A stretch of 64,000 nucleotides of DNA from Shinella kummerowiae (GTDB lineage Bacteria > Pseudomonadota > Alphaproteobacteria > Rhizobiales > Rhizobiaceae): positions 124,001-188,000 of the forward strand of contig NZ_WUMK01000003.1 in the NCBI RefSeq assembly GCF_009827055.1, given 5' to 3'. This document shows, piece after piece, positions 1 through 8,941 of the stretch. Below the pieces are notes generated by a model that searched no databases, was not told the origin of the DNA, and saw nothing but the letters and a program-made list of their open reading frames with translations. The translations under genes were made by a program, and so were the position numbers. Numbering within the stretch: the first letter of the stretch is position 1; each line of letters opens with the position of its first letter.

Positions 1-330
1 GCCGATCAGCCATACGACCATGGGCAGGAAGAAGTAGTCGAGCAGCACCGCCCAGCCGACGAGGAAACCCGCAGCCGGGTTCAAGGATCGTCGCGCGTAG
101 CTATAGGCGGATCCGGCGACCGGATAGACTTTCGCCATGATGCCATAGCTGGCCGCCGTCAGGAAAATCGCCAGTGCTGCGATGAAATAAGCCATCGCCG
201 TGGTTCCCTGGCTCGCCGATGCCAGAGCGCCGAACGTGCCGAACACGATCATCGGCGTCATATAGGCAAGGCCGAACAGCACCACGGACCATAAGCCAAG
301 GGCCCTGTCGAGTTTGATCGTCTGCGTCAT
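1..330 (-). CDS. APC-family amino acid/polyamine permease, N-terminal part (runs off window)
   Basis: The first 110 codons of an integral-membrane permease; the rest lies beyond position 1. The protein begins MTQTIKLDRALGLWSVVLFG, and its first helix contains the broken GLAYMTPMIVFG-type segment typical of the APC superfamily, followed by two further hydrophobic segments and a VAGSAYSYARR loop that matches APC substrate-site regions of putrescine and amino acid importers (PuuP-like). A strong GGAGGAGGGGAG Shine-Dalgarno sequence directly precedes the ATG. It is divergent from the molybdenum hydroxylase operon with a 212-bp gap. The substrate cannot be told from this fragment. Confidence 0.85.
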   Translation of the reverse strand, partial: MTQTIKLDRALGLWSVVLFGLAYMTPMIVFGTFGALASASQGTTAMAYFIAALAIFLTAASYGIMAKVYPVAGSAYSYARRSLNPAAGFLVGWAVLLDYFFLPMVVWLIG

Positions 331-542
331 GCTCCCCTCCTCCAAATAGCAATGCGAAAGGTCAAGGAAGATTGCGGTGAAGCCAATAACCCCAGGGTAC
401 TATAGGTGTCACAGGCATTTGACTTGCTCCGCCGGCAACGAGCCGCCTTAATTCTCTCTTTCACACATCCCTTTTCATACTCGATTGAAGCCATATATCT
501 CTGCCCATAAGCCCGCCGCACTTGGCTCCTTTGGAAGGAAGC

Positions 543-1007
543 ATGGACATGGTGACTTTCACGCTCAATGGAAAAGAACGCAGTTTCGACGGGGATCCCG
601 ACACGCCGCTTTTGTGGGTTATCCGGGATTTCGAGAAGCTGACAGGCACGAAATACGGCTGCGGCGTCGCGCAGTGCGGGGCTTGCACCGTGCATCTGGA
701 TGGCATGCCGCGGCGCTCGTGCATCACGCCGATTGCGACGATCGATGGCTCGGACGTGGTGACGATCGAAGGCATTTCGGGCAAGGAGGCGCAAGCCGTC
801 CAGACCGCATGGACGGGGCTCGACGTGCCGCAATGCGGCTACTGTCAATCCGGCCAGATCATGTCGGCGGTGGCTCTGCTGCAGATGGTGCCCAAGCCGA
901 CCGACGACGAGATCGACGGTGCCATGACCGGAAATCTCTGTCGATGCGCCACCTATCATCGCATTCGCGCGGCAATCCACAATGCCGCCAATTCGATGGA
1001 GGGTTGA
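543..1007 (+). CDS. Xanthine-oxidase-family (2Fe-2S) subunit, isoquinoline 1-oxidoreductase alpha type
   Basis: Small iron-sulfur subunit (154 aa) of a molybdenum hydroxylase; it passes electrons between the molybdenum cofactor subunit and an external carrier. The plant-type ferredoxin cluster is seen as Cys40, Cys45, Cys48 and Cys60 and the second cluster as Cys98, Cys101, Cys133 and Cys135, in the normal order and spacing. The start at 543 (or the next Met at 549) is preferred over an upstream in-frame ATG at 522 because AAGGAA lies just before it. It is followed after 3 nt by the large subunit. No FAD subunit is present, which is characteristic of the IorAB/aldehyde-dehydrogenase type with a cytochrome partner. 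The true substrate (N-heterocycle or aldehyde) is not known. Confidence 0.9.
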   Translation: MDMVTFTLNGKERSFDGDPDTPLLWVIRDFEKLTGTKYGCGVAQCGACTVHLDGMPRRSCITPIATIDGSDVVTIEGISGKEAQAVQTAWTGLDVPQCGYCQSGQIMSAVALLQMVPKPTDDEIDGAMTGNLCRCATYHRIRAAIHNAANSMEG

Positions 1008-1010
1008 GCG

Positions 1011-3164
1011 ATGACGATCCATGATATCACAACCAGCCGCCGCGGTTTCCTTGCCGGCGCCGGGCTTGTCATCGGCGTGGCGATCGCGCCGAAATTCCTT
1101 TCGGCTGCGCCAACGGGCGTTCCAGCCGGCGGCGCGGCTGAGCTCAAGCCGATGAATGCCTTCGTCAAGATCGGCACGGACGACACCGTCACCGTGCTGT
1201 CAAAGCACATCGAGTTCGGTCAGGGGCCTTTCACGGGGCTCGCGACGCTCGTCGCGGAAGAGCTTGATGCCGACTGGAGCCAGATGCGCGCGGTCCATTC
1301 GCCGACCGACAACAAGATCTACGCCAATCTCGCCTTCGGCCTGCAGGGCACCGGCGGGTCGAGCTCGATTGCCAACGCCTATGAGCAGATGCGCAAGGCC
1401 GGCGCGACCGCACGCGCCATGCTCATTGCCGCCGCCGCGGAGGAATGGAGTGTTCCGGCAGCAGAAATCACCGTCGAGAAGGGCCGCTTGAAACATGCGG
1501 GATCGTCCAGGGAAAGCGGCTTCGGCGCCTTCGCGGACAAGGCGGCGACGCAAACGGTGCCCCAGGACCCGAAACTGAAGGATCCCAAGGACTTCGTTCT
1601 GATCGGAACGGACCTGCCGAAACTCGACACCGTCGGCAAGACCAACGGCACGGCGATCTTCACGCTCGACATCACGCCCGAGGGGCTGCTCACGGCCATC
1701 GTTGCCCACCCCAAGCATTTCGGGGCGACGGTGAAATCCTTCGACGACAGCGAAGCCCGCAAGGTCCGCGGTGTGGTCGACGTCAAGCAAATCCCGCAGG
1801 GCATAGCGGTCTATGCGGACAATACCTTCTCGGCGTTGAAGGGGCGTGACGCGCTCAAGGTCGAGTGGGATCTCGCCAAGGCGGAGACACGGTCCTCGGC
1901 GGAACTGGCTGCCGAATATGTGCGTCACTTCAACGAGCCGGGCCTCGAGGCCGCGAACACCGGCAATGTCGACGAGGCGTTCCGGCAGGATGGGCTCCAG
2001 ACGGTGGAGGCGGAGATCGTCTTTCCCTTCCTCGCCCATGCGCCGATGGAGCCGCTCGACGCGGTGTTCATCAAGGCGACGGACGGTTCCGTCGACATCT
2101 ACAACGGCGCGCAGTTCCCCGGCTTCGACCAGCAGGTGGCGGCAGAAATCCTCAAGCTGGACGAAGCGAAGGTTCGCGTGAACACGCAACTCGCCGGCGG
2201 CAGTTTCGGGCGCAAGGCGCAGTTCGGCTCACCCTACATGCAGGAAGCCGCGATGGTGTACGCGGCGGTCGGTGGCGACCGTCCGCTCAAGCACATGTGG
2301 ACGCGCGAGGATGACATCCAGGGCGGCTTCTACCGTCCAATGTATGCCCACAAGATGCGCGGCGCAATCGATGCCGAAGGGCGGATCACCGCCTGGGAGC
2401 AGGTCATCGTCGGCCAGTCGATCATGGCCAAGGCCGATCTCGATTCCACATCGGTGGAGGGCGCGTCGAACCTGCCCTACCGCATCCCCAACCTGAAGGT
2501 CACCTCGCACAATGTGACACTTCCGATCCCGCCGCTCTGGTGGCGCTCCGTCGGTCATACTCATACCGGCTTCGCCGTCGAGACCTTCGTCGACGAATTG
2601 CTGGCGCGCGTGGGCCGCGATCCGGTGGAAGGAAGGCTTGCGCTTCTCGATAAAGAGTCGCGCCATGCCGGGGTCCTGCGCAAAGCGGCCGAGATGGCGG
2701 ACTGGGGGTCGACCCCGCCGGAAGGGCGTGCCCGCGGCGTGGCAGTCGTCGAAAGCTTCGGTTCGTTCGTCGCGCAGGTGGCGGAGGTTTCCGTCGGCGC
2801 CGATGGCGCGCCGCGCGTCCACAAGGTGTGGTGCGCGGTGGATTGCGGCGTCGCGGTCAACCCCAACATCATCAAGGCGCAGATGGAGGGCGGCATCGGC
2901 TACGGGCTGGGCGCCGTGCTCTTCGACGCCATCACCCTTGGCAAGGGCGGGCGGATCATGCAGTCGAATTTCCACGACTACCGCTCGATCCGCATCAACG
3001 AAATGCCTGATGTCGCGGTGGAGATCATCAAATCTGTCGAAAGTCCGACCGGTGTCGGCGAACCCGGCGTGCCTCCTGTGGGGCCGGCGGTCGCCAATGC
3101 CTGGCGAAAGCTGACAAACGCTCCGGTGCGTCAGCTTCCCATCGTCAGTCTCATTTCCGCGTGA
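1011..3164 (+). CDS. Molybdopterin-binding xanthine-dehydrogenase-family large subunit (IorB-like), Tat-exported
   Basis: Catalytic molybdenum cofactor subunit (717 aa) that hydroxylates an N-heterocycle or aldehyde. The N-terminus has a twin-arginine signal (S-R-R-G-F-L-A-G at about residues 9-16 and a hydrophobic stretch), so the folded enzyme should be exported to the periplasm together with the iron-sulfur subunit, which has no signal of its own. Motifs LQGTGGSSS, GGSFGRKAQ and GVGEPGVPPVGPA are cofactor-contact regions typical of the isoquinoline oxidoreductase beta branch, and the length fits that family. It sits 3 nt behind the iron-sulfur subunit and overlaps the leader of the following cytochrome c gene, indicating one operon. 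Confidence 0.92.
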   Translation: MTIHDITTSRRGFLAGAGLVIGVAIAPKFLSAAPTGVPAGGAAELKPMNAFVKIGTDDTVTVLSKHIEFGQGPFTGLATLVAEELDADWSQMRAVHSPTDNKIYANLAFGLQGTGGSSSIANAYEQMRKAGATARAMLIAAAAEEWSVPAAEITVEKGRLKHAGSSRESGFGAFADKAATQTVPQDPKLKDPKDFVLIGTDLPKLDTVGKTNGTAIFTLDITPEGLLTAIVAHPKHFGATVKSFDDSEARKVRGVVDVKQIPQGIAVYADNTFSALKGRDALKVEWDLAKAETRSSAELAAEYVRHFNEPGLEAANTGNVDEAFRQDGLQTVEAEIVFPFLAHAPMEPLDAVFIKATDGSVDIYNGAQFPGFDQQVAAEILKLDEAKVRVNTQLAGGSFGRKAQFGSPYMQEAAMVYAAVGGDRPLKHMWTREDDIQGGFYRPMYAHKMRGAIDAEGRITAWEQVIVGQSIMAKADLDSTSVEGASNLPYRIPNLKVTSHNVTLPIPPLWWRSVGHTHTGFAVETFVDELLARVGRDPVEGRLALLDKESRHAGVLRKAAEMADWGSTPPEGRARGVAVVESFGSFVAQVAEVSVGADGAPRVHKVWCAVDCGVAVNPNIIKAQMEGGIGYGLGAVLFDAITLGKGGRIMQSNFHDYRSIRINEMPDVAVEIIKSVESPTGVGEPGVPPVGPAVANAWRKLTNAPVRQLPIVSLISA

Positions 3165-3178
3165 GGGGATACCGTCAG

Positions 3179-3820
3179 ATGAAAATCAAGCTTCTCTTTT
3201 CGGGCGTTGCCGCACACTGTCTTATCGTCGGCGCGGGCATCCTGCTCGCTCCGGCGGTCGTGGCGCAAAACACCAATTCGCTGCGTTCTGCAGAATCCTT
3301 CCAGTCGATTGCCGACGAACGGGCGCGCTCGCTCGCTCTCTTCGAGGAGGCCGGCAAGGTCATCCAGCACCCGCGCTGCGTCAATTGCCATCCGGCAACG
3401 GAACGCCCGCTGCAAGGCATGTCGATGCATCCGCACCAGCCGCCGGTCTTCCGGGGCGATGGCGGCATGGGTCTCGTGGGCATGCAGTGCAACACCTGCC
3501 ACAGCGAACAGAACACGCCAGTGGTCGGCCAGGCGGATACCTTGAAGAGCATACCCGGCAATCCCGCGTGGCATCTCGCCCCCATCGAAATGGCCTGGGA
3601 GGGCAAGACGCTTGGCCAAATCTGCGTGCAGTTGAAGGACCCCAAGCGCAACGGCGACAAGACCATGGACGAAATCGTCGAACATATGGCGAAGGACGAC
3701 CTGGTCGGCTGGGGATGGCAGCCCGGCGATGGCCGCGAGCCGGTTCCCGGCACGCAGGAAGAGTTCGGCAAGATCATCCGGGCTTGGGTCGATACCGGGG
3801 CCGTGTGTCCGTCTGGATGA
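3179..3820 (+). CDS. Periplasmic di-heme cytochrome c of the molybdenum hydroxylase operon
   Basis: A 213-aa exported cytochrome with a signal peptide ending near VVAQ (residue 30) and two heme c motifs, CVNCH at about 67-71 and CNTCH at about 104-108. Its position immediately downstream of the Tat-exported hydroxylase implies it takes electrons from that enzyme to the respiratory chain. A GTG at 3161 extends the frame, but the ATG at 3179 is preferred because GAGGGGAT precedes it and the signal peptide then starts normally (MKIKLLF). The heme ligands beyond the two histidines are not resolved. Conserved neighbours suggest a dedicated cytochrome partner rather than a general one. Confidence 0.88.
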   Translation: MKIKLLFSGVAAHCLIVGAGILLAPAVVAQNTNSLRSAESFQSIADERARSLALFEEAGKVIQHPRCVNCHPATERPLQGMSMHPHQPPVFRGDGGMGLVGMQCNTCHSEQNTPVVGQADTLKSIPGNPAWHLAPIEMAWEGKTLGQICVQLKDPKRNGDKTMDEIVEHMAKDDLVGWGWQPGDGREPVPGTQEEFGKIIRAWVDTGAVCPSG

Positions 3821-3834
3821 AGCCGGATGGCGGC

Positions 3835-3858
3835 CTCACCGCGAGATCACGCGGTGAG
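3835..3858. terminator. Hairpin between convergent genes
   Basis: A perfect 9-bp inverted repeat (CTCACCGCG / CGCGGTGAG, 6-nt loop) lies just after the cytochrome stop codon and overlaps the stop codon of the MYG1-family gene. There is no T-run on either side, so it is a candidate bidirectional terminator or transcript end protector, not a textbook intrinsic terminator. Confidence 0.5.
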
Positions 3859-4803
3859 TGTCGCTGGCGGCTGTGATGCCAAGGCCTGCGCGACCGCGAT
3901 CCTTGCCATTTCGAGGGCCGCTTCGCGCGTTTTGGCAGCGGCGATGAAGCGGCCGTTGTGGCAGAATGTTGCGCCGGCCACACCGCAGGCCGCTTCCAGA
4001 TCCTGACCGGTCAAGCCAGCCCATGCCGCCGGCAGATCGGCGCGCAGTTCGAACCCTTCGCTCGACCGGCGAACGCCGGTGAGGCACCAGTCGGTGTCCC
4101 GTGGATGGACGACGAAGAGGATATGGTCGGCGCCGGCCTTTACGATCGCCGGCCGGAAAGGCATTCCCATGGGAAGCTCCAGCACCTGACCATCACCGGT
4201 CGCCTCTATCGCCTGGCGCACGATCGATTGCGCCCGAAGCTTCGCCGCACTCTGCCTAATGCTCGCCTCGACGAAACTGCGCGCAATCGAAAGCGCATCG
4301 TGGAAGGCCCGGTTGTCAGCGTCCGGCTCCGTTTCGTCGAAAACGGGCTTCAGCGTTTCCAGAAGCACGGGCAGCGTCAGCTTGGCCATTGCCCCGGCGG
4401 ATGATGGGCTCACCGCACCATTGTCCATGAGATCGACCGGCAAGACGAAGTCCGCATCGAAGCCTGCGTGAACAGTCTCGATATCCTCGGCCGGAACGCC
4501 GAACGCGATAAGATAGTCCCGCCCGAACTGGCGCCAGATCAGGCCGAACGAACTGAACGGCTGACCGTCGTCACGCAGCGGAGCCCCGCGCTGATGGTGA
4601 TCGAAAATCCCGGCCGCCGGATCGTAGGCTCCGCCGACATCGTAGATGATGCGATCGGTGGCCGGCGTAATCCATTCAGGCGCACGGCTGCGGACCACGC
4701 GGGCCGTAGGAAACAGGCGCGTCAGGACGACACTCGACAGAAGCTCGTCCGCGTGGAAGCCCCCGGAATGGGTGACAAGAAATTCTGGGGCCATGCCGAT
4801 CAA
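3847..4803 (-). CDS. MYG1-family protein (DHH-like metal-dependent phosphoesterase)
   Basis: A 318-aa soluble protein. It shows the family signature THSGGFHADELLS near residue 12, then YDVGG and FDHHQRG, which are the metal-binding DHH-type motifs, and FVLPVDLMDNGA further on. Eukaryotic MYG1 is a 3'-5' RNA exonuclease; bacterial members are poorly studied, so the role here is by family only. An alternative start is Met4. It stands alone between the cytochrome operon (convergent) and the diguanylate cyclase (same strand, 113-bp gap). Confidence 0.85.
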   Translation of the reverse strand: MIGMAPEFLVTHSGGFHADELLSSVVLTRLFPTARVVRSRAPEWITPATDRIIYDVGGAYDPAAGIFDHHQRGAPLRDDGQPFSSFGLIWRQFGRDYLIAFGVPAEDIETVHAGFDADFVLPVDLMDNGAVSPSSAGAMAKLTLPVLLETLKPVFDETEPDADNRAFHDALSIARSFVEASIRQSAAKLRAQSIVRQAIEATGDGQVLELPMGMPFRPAIVKAGADHILFVVHPRDTDWCLTGVRRSSEGFELRADLPAAWAGLTGQDLEAACGVAGATFCHNGRFIAAAKTREAALEMARIAVAQALASQPPATLTA

Positions 4804-4916
4804 ACTTTCGCGAATTTTGCGGATGCTTTCATATGCGTTCGATATCGGCTGGATGGCCGCAGATCAAGAAGCCTGTCATCGCGCGCGGTGTTGTTTATGC
4901 GATCGATGTCCGGGCA

Positions 4917-6389
4917 TCAGGTGGCGCGTCGCGCTCGTCGCTTCTCGGCAACGCCGCCGGCACCATTGGCTTCGTAATATGCCCGCTTGTGCTCGTACAT
5001 CAGAACATCCGCGCGCCGGATTACGCTTTCGATCGTCTCCCCGTCCTCGCTGGTGGCGCTGCCAAACGACATGCGCAACGGCGCGCTCGAATAGAACTGG
5101 TTGTTGATCTTGAGCAGTTCGCTGATGGTTTCGGCCATGGTCGCCGCCGCCTTCGCATCCGCGCCGGGCATGAGAACGGCAAACTCGTCGCCGCCGATCC
5201 GGCAGGCATGATTGGGTTGCGCGACCGCGCCGTTCAGAATTTCCCCGAAGCGGCGTAGCAAGGCGTCTCCGGCGTCGTGGCCAAGCTGGTCGTTGGCTTC
5301 CTTCAGGCCGTTGAGGTCGAAGATGATTGCCGAAACCGGACGCAGCGACTTTCGTTCCAGCCGGTTGATTTCGTCCGCGTAGAAGGCCCGGTTATACAGC
5401 TTGGTCAGCACATCGTGCTTGCCGAGATATTCAAGATAGGCCTCCGCCTTCTTGCGCGCGGTGATGTCGGTGAGGGCGACCTGCACACGAGACCAGTCGA
5501 GTTCGTGTCCCGGAAAGACGGAAAAATGCAGCAGGATGTGGCGGACCGTGCCATCGAGCGCGTAGTTCACGACCTCGCGGTGGTGAAAGAGGTTTCCGTT
5601 CCACAATTCCATGAGCTGTTCGCGGAACGGCTTTTCCATGTCGTCGCGGAAAATATCGCTCAGGCGATGCAGCAGCTGGTCGCGCTCGGCCGCGCAAAAC
5701 AGGTCGAGTGTCGCGCGGTTGACGTCGATGACGCGAATTTCGCTCATGCATTGGCGGACGAATTCAGGGTGCACGTCCATGAATGTGCGGAAGTCGGTGA
5801 TGCCACGCTCGCGGATGTCTTCGATCAAGAGCTTGATCCGGCTGAAATCCTCGATCCATAACGAGACGGGCGAATACTCGAAAATGCCTTCCGCATGACG
5901 CCGCTGCACCGCCTCCGCCCGTCGTGCATCCTCACGGGCCGTAATGTCTTCCGTCGTCAGCAGCAACTTGCCGAGCGACGCCTCATAGCCGGGCATGACC
6001 GTTCCGCGAAGCTGGATGTCGAGGCGACGGCCGGAAATCGTGTAGTTCGACGTCGTACTCTCGAAGCCGAGCTCGCCATCAAACAGCTTAGCCAGCTCGA
6101 TCACATGCGTCTCGAGCATGTCGCCGCGAAAGATGGTCGAGAGGTTTGCGCGCAGATGATCGATGTCATCGGCCTCGAACAGTTCCAGCGTCTTCCTGTT
6201 GACCGCGAGCACTTCGATACGCCGGGAACATTGCGCGACGCGGTCCTTGTCTTCCTTCAGAAACGCCCGGATATCCGTCACGCCCTGCGCACGCCACGCA
6301 TCGAACAGCGCTTTGACGGCGCTGAAATCCTCGATCCACATCGCTGTGGGGGCAAGGTTGAAGATATCGGAATCGAAGGTGTCGGACAT
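4917..6389 (-). CDS. Diguanylate cyclase with two tandem PAS sensor domains
   Basis: A 490-aa soluble signalling protein making cyclic di-GMP. Two homologous PAS modules occupy about residues 1-155 and 165-320; both start with a nearly identical SP/PTxxWIEDFS motif and contain a repeated VNRxTLxLF segment, so the sensor arose by internal duplication. The GGDEF domain follows, with an intact GGDEF active site near residue 400. The RxxD product-inhibition site expected just upstream of GGDEF is absent (QPNH there). No membrane segment is visible, so the input is likely cytoplasmic. The start is MSDTFDSD. No linked phosphodiesterase or effector is in the window. Confidence 0.9.
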   Translation of the reverse strand: MSDTFDSDIFNLAPTAMWIEDFSAVKALFDAWRAQGVTDIRAFLKEDKDRVAQCSRRIEVLAVNRKTLELFEADDIDHLRANLSTIFRGDMLETHVIELAKLFDGELGFESTTSNYTISGRRLDIQLRGTVMPGYEASLGKLLLTTEDITAREDARRAEAVQRRHAEGIFEYSPVSLWIEDFSRIKLLIEDIRERGITDFRTFMDVHPEFVRQCMSEIRVIDVNRATLDLFCAAERDQLLHRLSDIFRDDMEKPFREQLMELWNGNLFHHREVVNYALDGTVRHILLHFSVFPGHELDWSRVQVALTDITARKKAEAYLEYLGKHDVLTKLYNRAFYADEINRLERKSLRPVSAIIFDLNGLKEANDQLGHDAGDALLRRFGEILNGAVAQPNHACRIGGDEFAVLMPGADAKAAATMAETISELLKINNQFYSSAPLRMSFGSATSEDGETIESVIRRADVLMYEHKRAYYEANGAGGVAEKRRARRAT

Positions 6390-6554
6390 GAGTCACCGGG
6401 CGTTGGGACGTGCACCGCCATGCGAGGCGAAGGTCCCTTTTACCGGCAATAGGTAAACCGAGGTTGAAGTGTCGGAGACTATTGCCGGCCAGCCCAGGCC
6501 ACTTTTCCCAGGTGCACGAGCAACGGCGGCACAGAACTCCGTGCTCGGGCGATG

Positions 6555-6601
6555 ATCCTTCGAAGGATTTTCCACAAGCACGCCTTCCTATAACATATAA
6601 T
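6555..6601. promoter_or_regulatory. 14-bp palindrome plus TATAAT box upstream of sfnB-like gene
   Basis: ATCCTTCGAAGGAT (6555-6568) is a perfect palindrome, followed 27 bp later by a consensus TATAAT (6596-6601) in an AT-rich stretch before the flavoprotein start at 6661. No good -35 hexamer is visible at the usual spacing, which fits an activator-dependent promoter with the palindrome as operator. The regulator is unknown. Confidence 0.4.
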
Positions 6602-6660
6602 ATCTATGGATTTAATATTTAAATTGCCAATCTCGCCCGACCACACAGGAGAGCATTGCC

Positions 6661-7929
6661 ATGGGGATTATCGAAAAGCAGCCTATCGACTATACGCAGC
6701 ATCCGCGCGTGAATTCGGATGATCCGATTCCGCCGCGGCCGCGGCCACAGGTGCCTGCCCATGTCATCAGGAGCGATGAGGAGGCGATCGTGGTCGCTCG
6801 ACGCCTTGCCGCCGACTTCGCGCCGGGTGCCGCCCTTCGCGATAGGGAAGGCCTGCTTCCGATCGCCGAGATCGATGCCTATTCGCAGAGCGGCCTGTGG
6901 GGCATCAACATTCCGAAAGCCTATGGCGGCCCGGGCGTATCCTACAGGACGCTCGCGCGTGTGATTGCAATCCTCGCCGCCGCCGATCCGTCGATCGCCC
7001 AGATCACGCAGAACCACCTTGCCATCAACGGCCATATCGACCTCGACGGCACGGAGGAACAGAAGAAAGAGTTCTTCGGCTGGGTTCTCTCCGGCCTGCG
7101 TTTCGGCAATGCCTTTTCCGAACTGAACAGTAAAAACGTCGCCGCCTTCGAGACACGCATCAGCTTTGATGGCGACGAGGCGGTGGTGAACGGCGAAAAA
7201 TTCTATACGACGGGCGCCCTTCTCTCGCACGTCATTCCGATCGTCGCGGTCGATGCACAGGAACAGGGCTATCTCGTCTTCGCCGAACGGGACACGCCCG
7301 GCATCACGGTGACGAACAACTGGTCGAGCTTCGGCCAGCGCACCACCGCCTCGGGCTCGGTGAGGATCGACAATGTGCGCGTGCCGAAGAGCCGCCTGCT
7401 GCCGGTCGCGGCGTTCGACCGGCCGACCATCGCCGGCCCCGTCTCTCAGATCATCCAGGCCGCGATAGACGCGGGCATTGCCCGCGGGGCAATCGAGGAT
7501 GCGATCGCCTTCATCAAGACGCAGAGCCGACCGTGGATCGACAGCGGCAAGGAGACCGCCGGCGAGGACCCCTTCACCATTGCGGCCATCGGCGACCTGA
7601 AGATCAAGCTGCATGCGGCCGAGGCCCTGCTTGGCATCGCGGGCGAGGCCATCGATGTCGGCCTCGAAAACCCGACGGAAGAAACGATTGCCGACGCGAC
7701 CGTCAAAACCGCCGAGGCCAAGGTTCTGACGACGGAAATTGCCATTCTCGCCACCAACAAACTGTTCGAGCTGGCCGGCACGCGCTCCACGCTCGCCAAG
7801 CACAATCTCGACCGCCACTGGCGCAATGCGCGGGCGCATACGCTGCACGATCCCGTGCGCTGGAAATTCTTCCACGTCGGCAACTTCTATCTCAACGGCA
7901 TCAACCCGCCGCGCCATCCCTGGAGCTGA
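6661..7929 (+). CDS. sfnB: SfnB-type acyl-CoA-dehydrogenase-fold flavoprotein (sulfur acquisition oxidoreductase)
   Basis: A 422-aa member of the acyl-CoA dehydrogenase/flavin monooxygenase fold, close to SfnB and DszC-like enzymes. Seen are the N-terminal helical domain, the GLWGINIPKAYGG motif, the central FGNAFSELN flavin region and the C-terminal ARAHTLHDPVRWKFFHVGNFYLNG segment characteristic of this branch. SfnB proteins are linked to use of dimethylsulfone and other organosulfur compounds under sulfate limitation. GGAGAG precedes the ATG. The RidA gene follows 58 nt downstream; no reductase or sulfonate transporter is beside it, so the substrate is uncertain. Confidence 0.85.
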   Translation: MGIIEKQPIDYTQHPRVNSDDPIPPRPRPQVPAHVIRSDEEAIVVARRLAADFAPGAALRDREGLLPIAEIDAYSQSGLWGINIPKAYGGPGVSYRTLARVIAILAAADPSIAQITQNHLAINGHIDLDGTEEQKKEFFGWVLSGLRFGNAFSELNSKNVAAFETRISFDGDEAVVNGEKFYTTGALLSHVIPIVAVDAQEQGYLVFAERDTPGITVTNNWSSFGQRTTASGSVRIDNVRVPKSRLLPVAAFDRPTIAGPVSQIIQAAIDAGIARGAIEDAIAFIKTQSRPWIDSGKETAGEDPFTIAAIGDLKIKLHAAEALLGIAGEAIDVGLENPTEETIADATVKTAEAKVLTTEIAILATNKLFELAGTRSTLAKHNLDRHWRNARAHTLHDPVRWKFFHVGNFYLNGINPPRHPWS

Positions 7930-7987
7930 CAGAGGATCGGGTGCCGGCCGCCGTGCCGGCACTCGCTCTTCGAACCGGATATCGCCC

Positions 7988-8392
7988 ATGCCGACCCTGC
8001 GTCGCCACTTCGTCACCGCTGCCGCACCGCCGCCAAAAACCGCCCGCTATGCCCACGCCGTAGAAGCCGGCGGCTTGCTGCATGTGACAGGCCAGTTGCC
8101 GATCGATCCCGAAGATCCGCAGGCGCCCCTCCCCGCGACGATCGAAGCCCAAACCGAGCGCGTCTTCCAAAATCTCCAACGGATCCTCGATGCCGCCGGA
8201 TACCGTCTGGGCGACACCGTCTTCGCCCGCATCTATCTTGCCAATTTCGCCCGCGACTATGCCGGCCTCAACGCCGTCTATCACCAGCATTTCCGCGAGG
8301 ATCGCCACCTGCCCGCCCGCACGACCGTCGGCGTCGCTGCCCTCGGGCGCGACGCGCTGGTGGAGATCGACCTCGTCGTGGCGAAAGCCTGA
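7988..8392 (+). CDS. RidA family protein (YjgF/YER057c/UK114)
   Basis: A 134-aa RidA-fold protein. Canonical RidA deaminates reactive enamine/imine intermediates of amino acid metabolism. The conserved arginine occurs in the PARTTVGVAALG motif close to the C-terminal third, and the family segments HVTGQLPID and VEIDLVVAKA are present. It probably shares the transcript of the SfnB-like gene and may remove or hydrolyse imine by-products of that oxidase; this is inferred from position only. The start at 7988 removes a long upstream extension that is only an overlap with sfnB in another frame. Confidence 0.88.
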   Translation: MPTLRRHFVTAAAPPPKTARYAHAVEAGGLLHVTGQLPIDPEDPQAPLPATIEAQTERVFQNLQRILDAAGYRLGDTVFARIYLANFARDYAGLNAVYHQHFREDRHLPARTTVGVAALGRDALVEIDLVVAKA

Positions 8393-8525
8393 GGACGGCA
8401 GACGGACGGCAGTTCCATCCAGAAGGCTATAGGGCGTCCGGAGGGACGCATTATCCGAACCAAAACCGCGCGCAGCAGCGTCACGGTAATCACCACAACA
8501 TGCGACAAAATCGCGCAGCTCTCGC

Positions 8526-8553
8526 TTGACTTCTGAGGTCACGGGTTCATATT
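8526..8553 (+). promoter_or_regulatory. Probable sigma-70 promoter for the small-protein/permease operon
   Basis: TTGACT (8526-8531), a 16-bp spacer and CATATT (8548-8553) match a housekeeping promoter and lie 55 bp before the first membrane gene. A small GCGTCC/GGACGC hairpin at 8434-8449 lies upstream and may end the RidA transcript. Confidence 0.45.
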
Positions 8554-8608
8554 CCTCCGGCGAAATTAAATTGCCTGAAAGGCAAAATTCGCCTCGGGAG
8601 GAGAATGG

Positions 8609-8941
8609 ATGGTATCGCATAGCGGAGGTGCTGACGTGCACTTCGCGCGGCGCATCGACCAGATGCACGCGCGCGACCGGGCAAGCCTCATAATATTCGT
8701 CGTCGTGCTGTGGTGCACGATGCTCTTTGCGCTTTTCGTCGTATGGCCGTTTATTTCCGTGCCGGCCATTCGCATCATTCTTGCGGTCTTCTGCGCGCTG
8801 GTCCTGCTCTTCAACACGGCAGCGATCGTTGCCATGCTGCGGCACTACGTCGAAGACAAAGAGTTCATTTACGGCCTTGATCTCAAGCATCTCGACGAGA
8901 TGCAAGCCCGCCGGCGCGGAGGGGACCATCATGGCGTATAA
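8609..8941 (+). CDS. Small two-helix membrane protein, first gene of permease operon
   Basis: A 110-aa protein with a charged N-terminus, two hydrophobic segments (about residues 27-48 and 53-75) and a hydrophilic tail containing HYVEDKEFIYGLDLKHLDE. GGGAGGAG lies before the ATG. It overlaps the next gene by 11 nt. I do not recognise a family. Its place at the head of a tight operon ending in an APC permease suggests an accessory subunit or assembly factor for that transporter. Confidence 0.7.
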   Translation: MVSHSGGADVHFARRIDQMHARDRASLIIFVVVLWCTMLFALFVVWPFISVPAIRIILAVFCALVLLFNTAAIVAMLRHYVEDKEFIYGLDLKHLDEMQARRRGGDHHGV

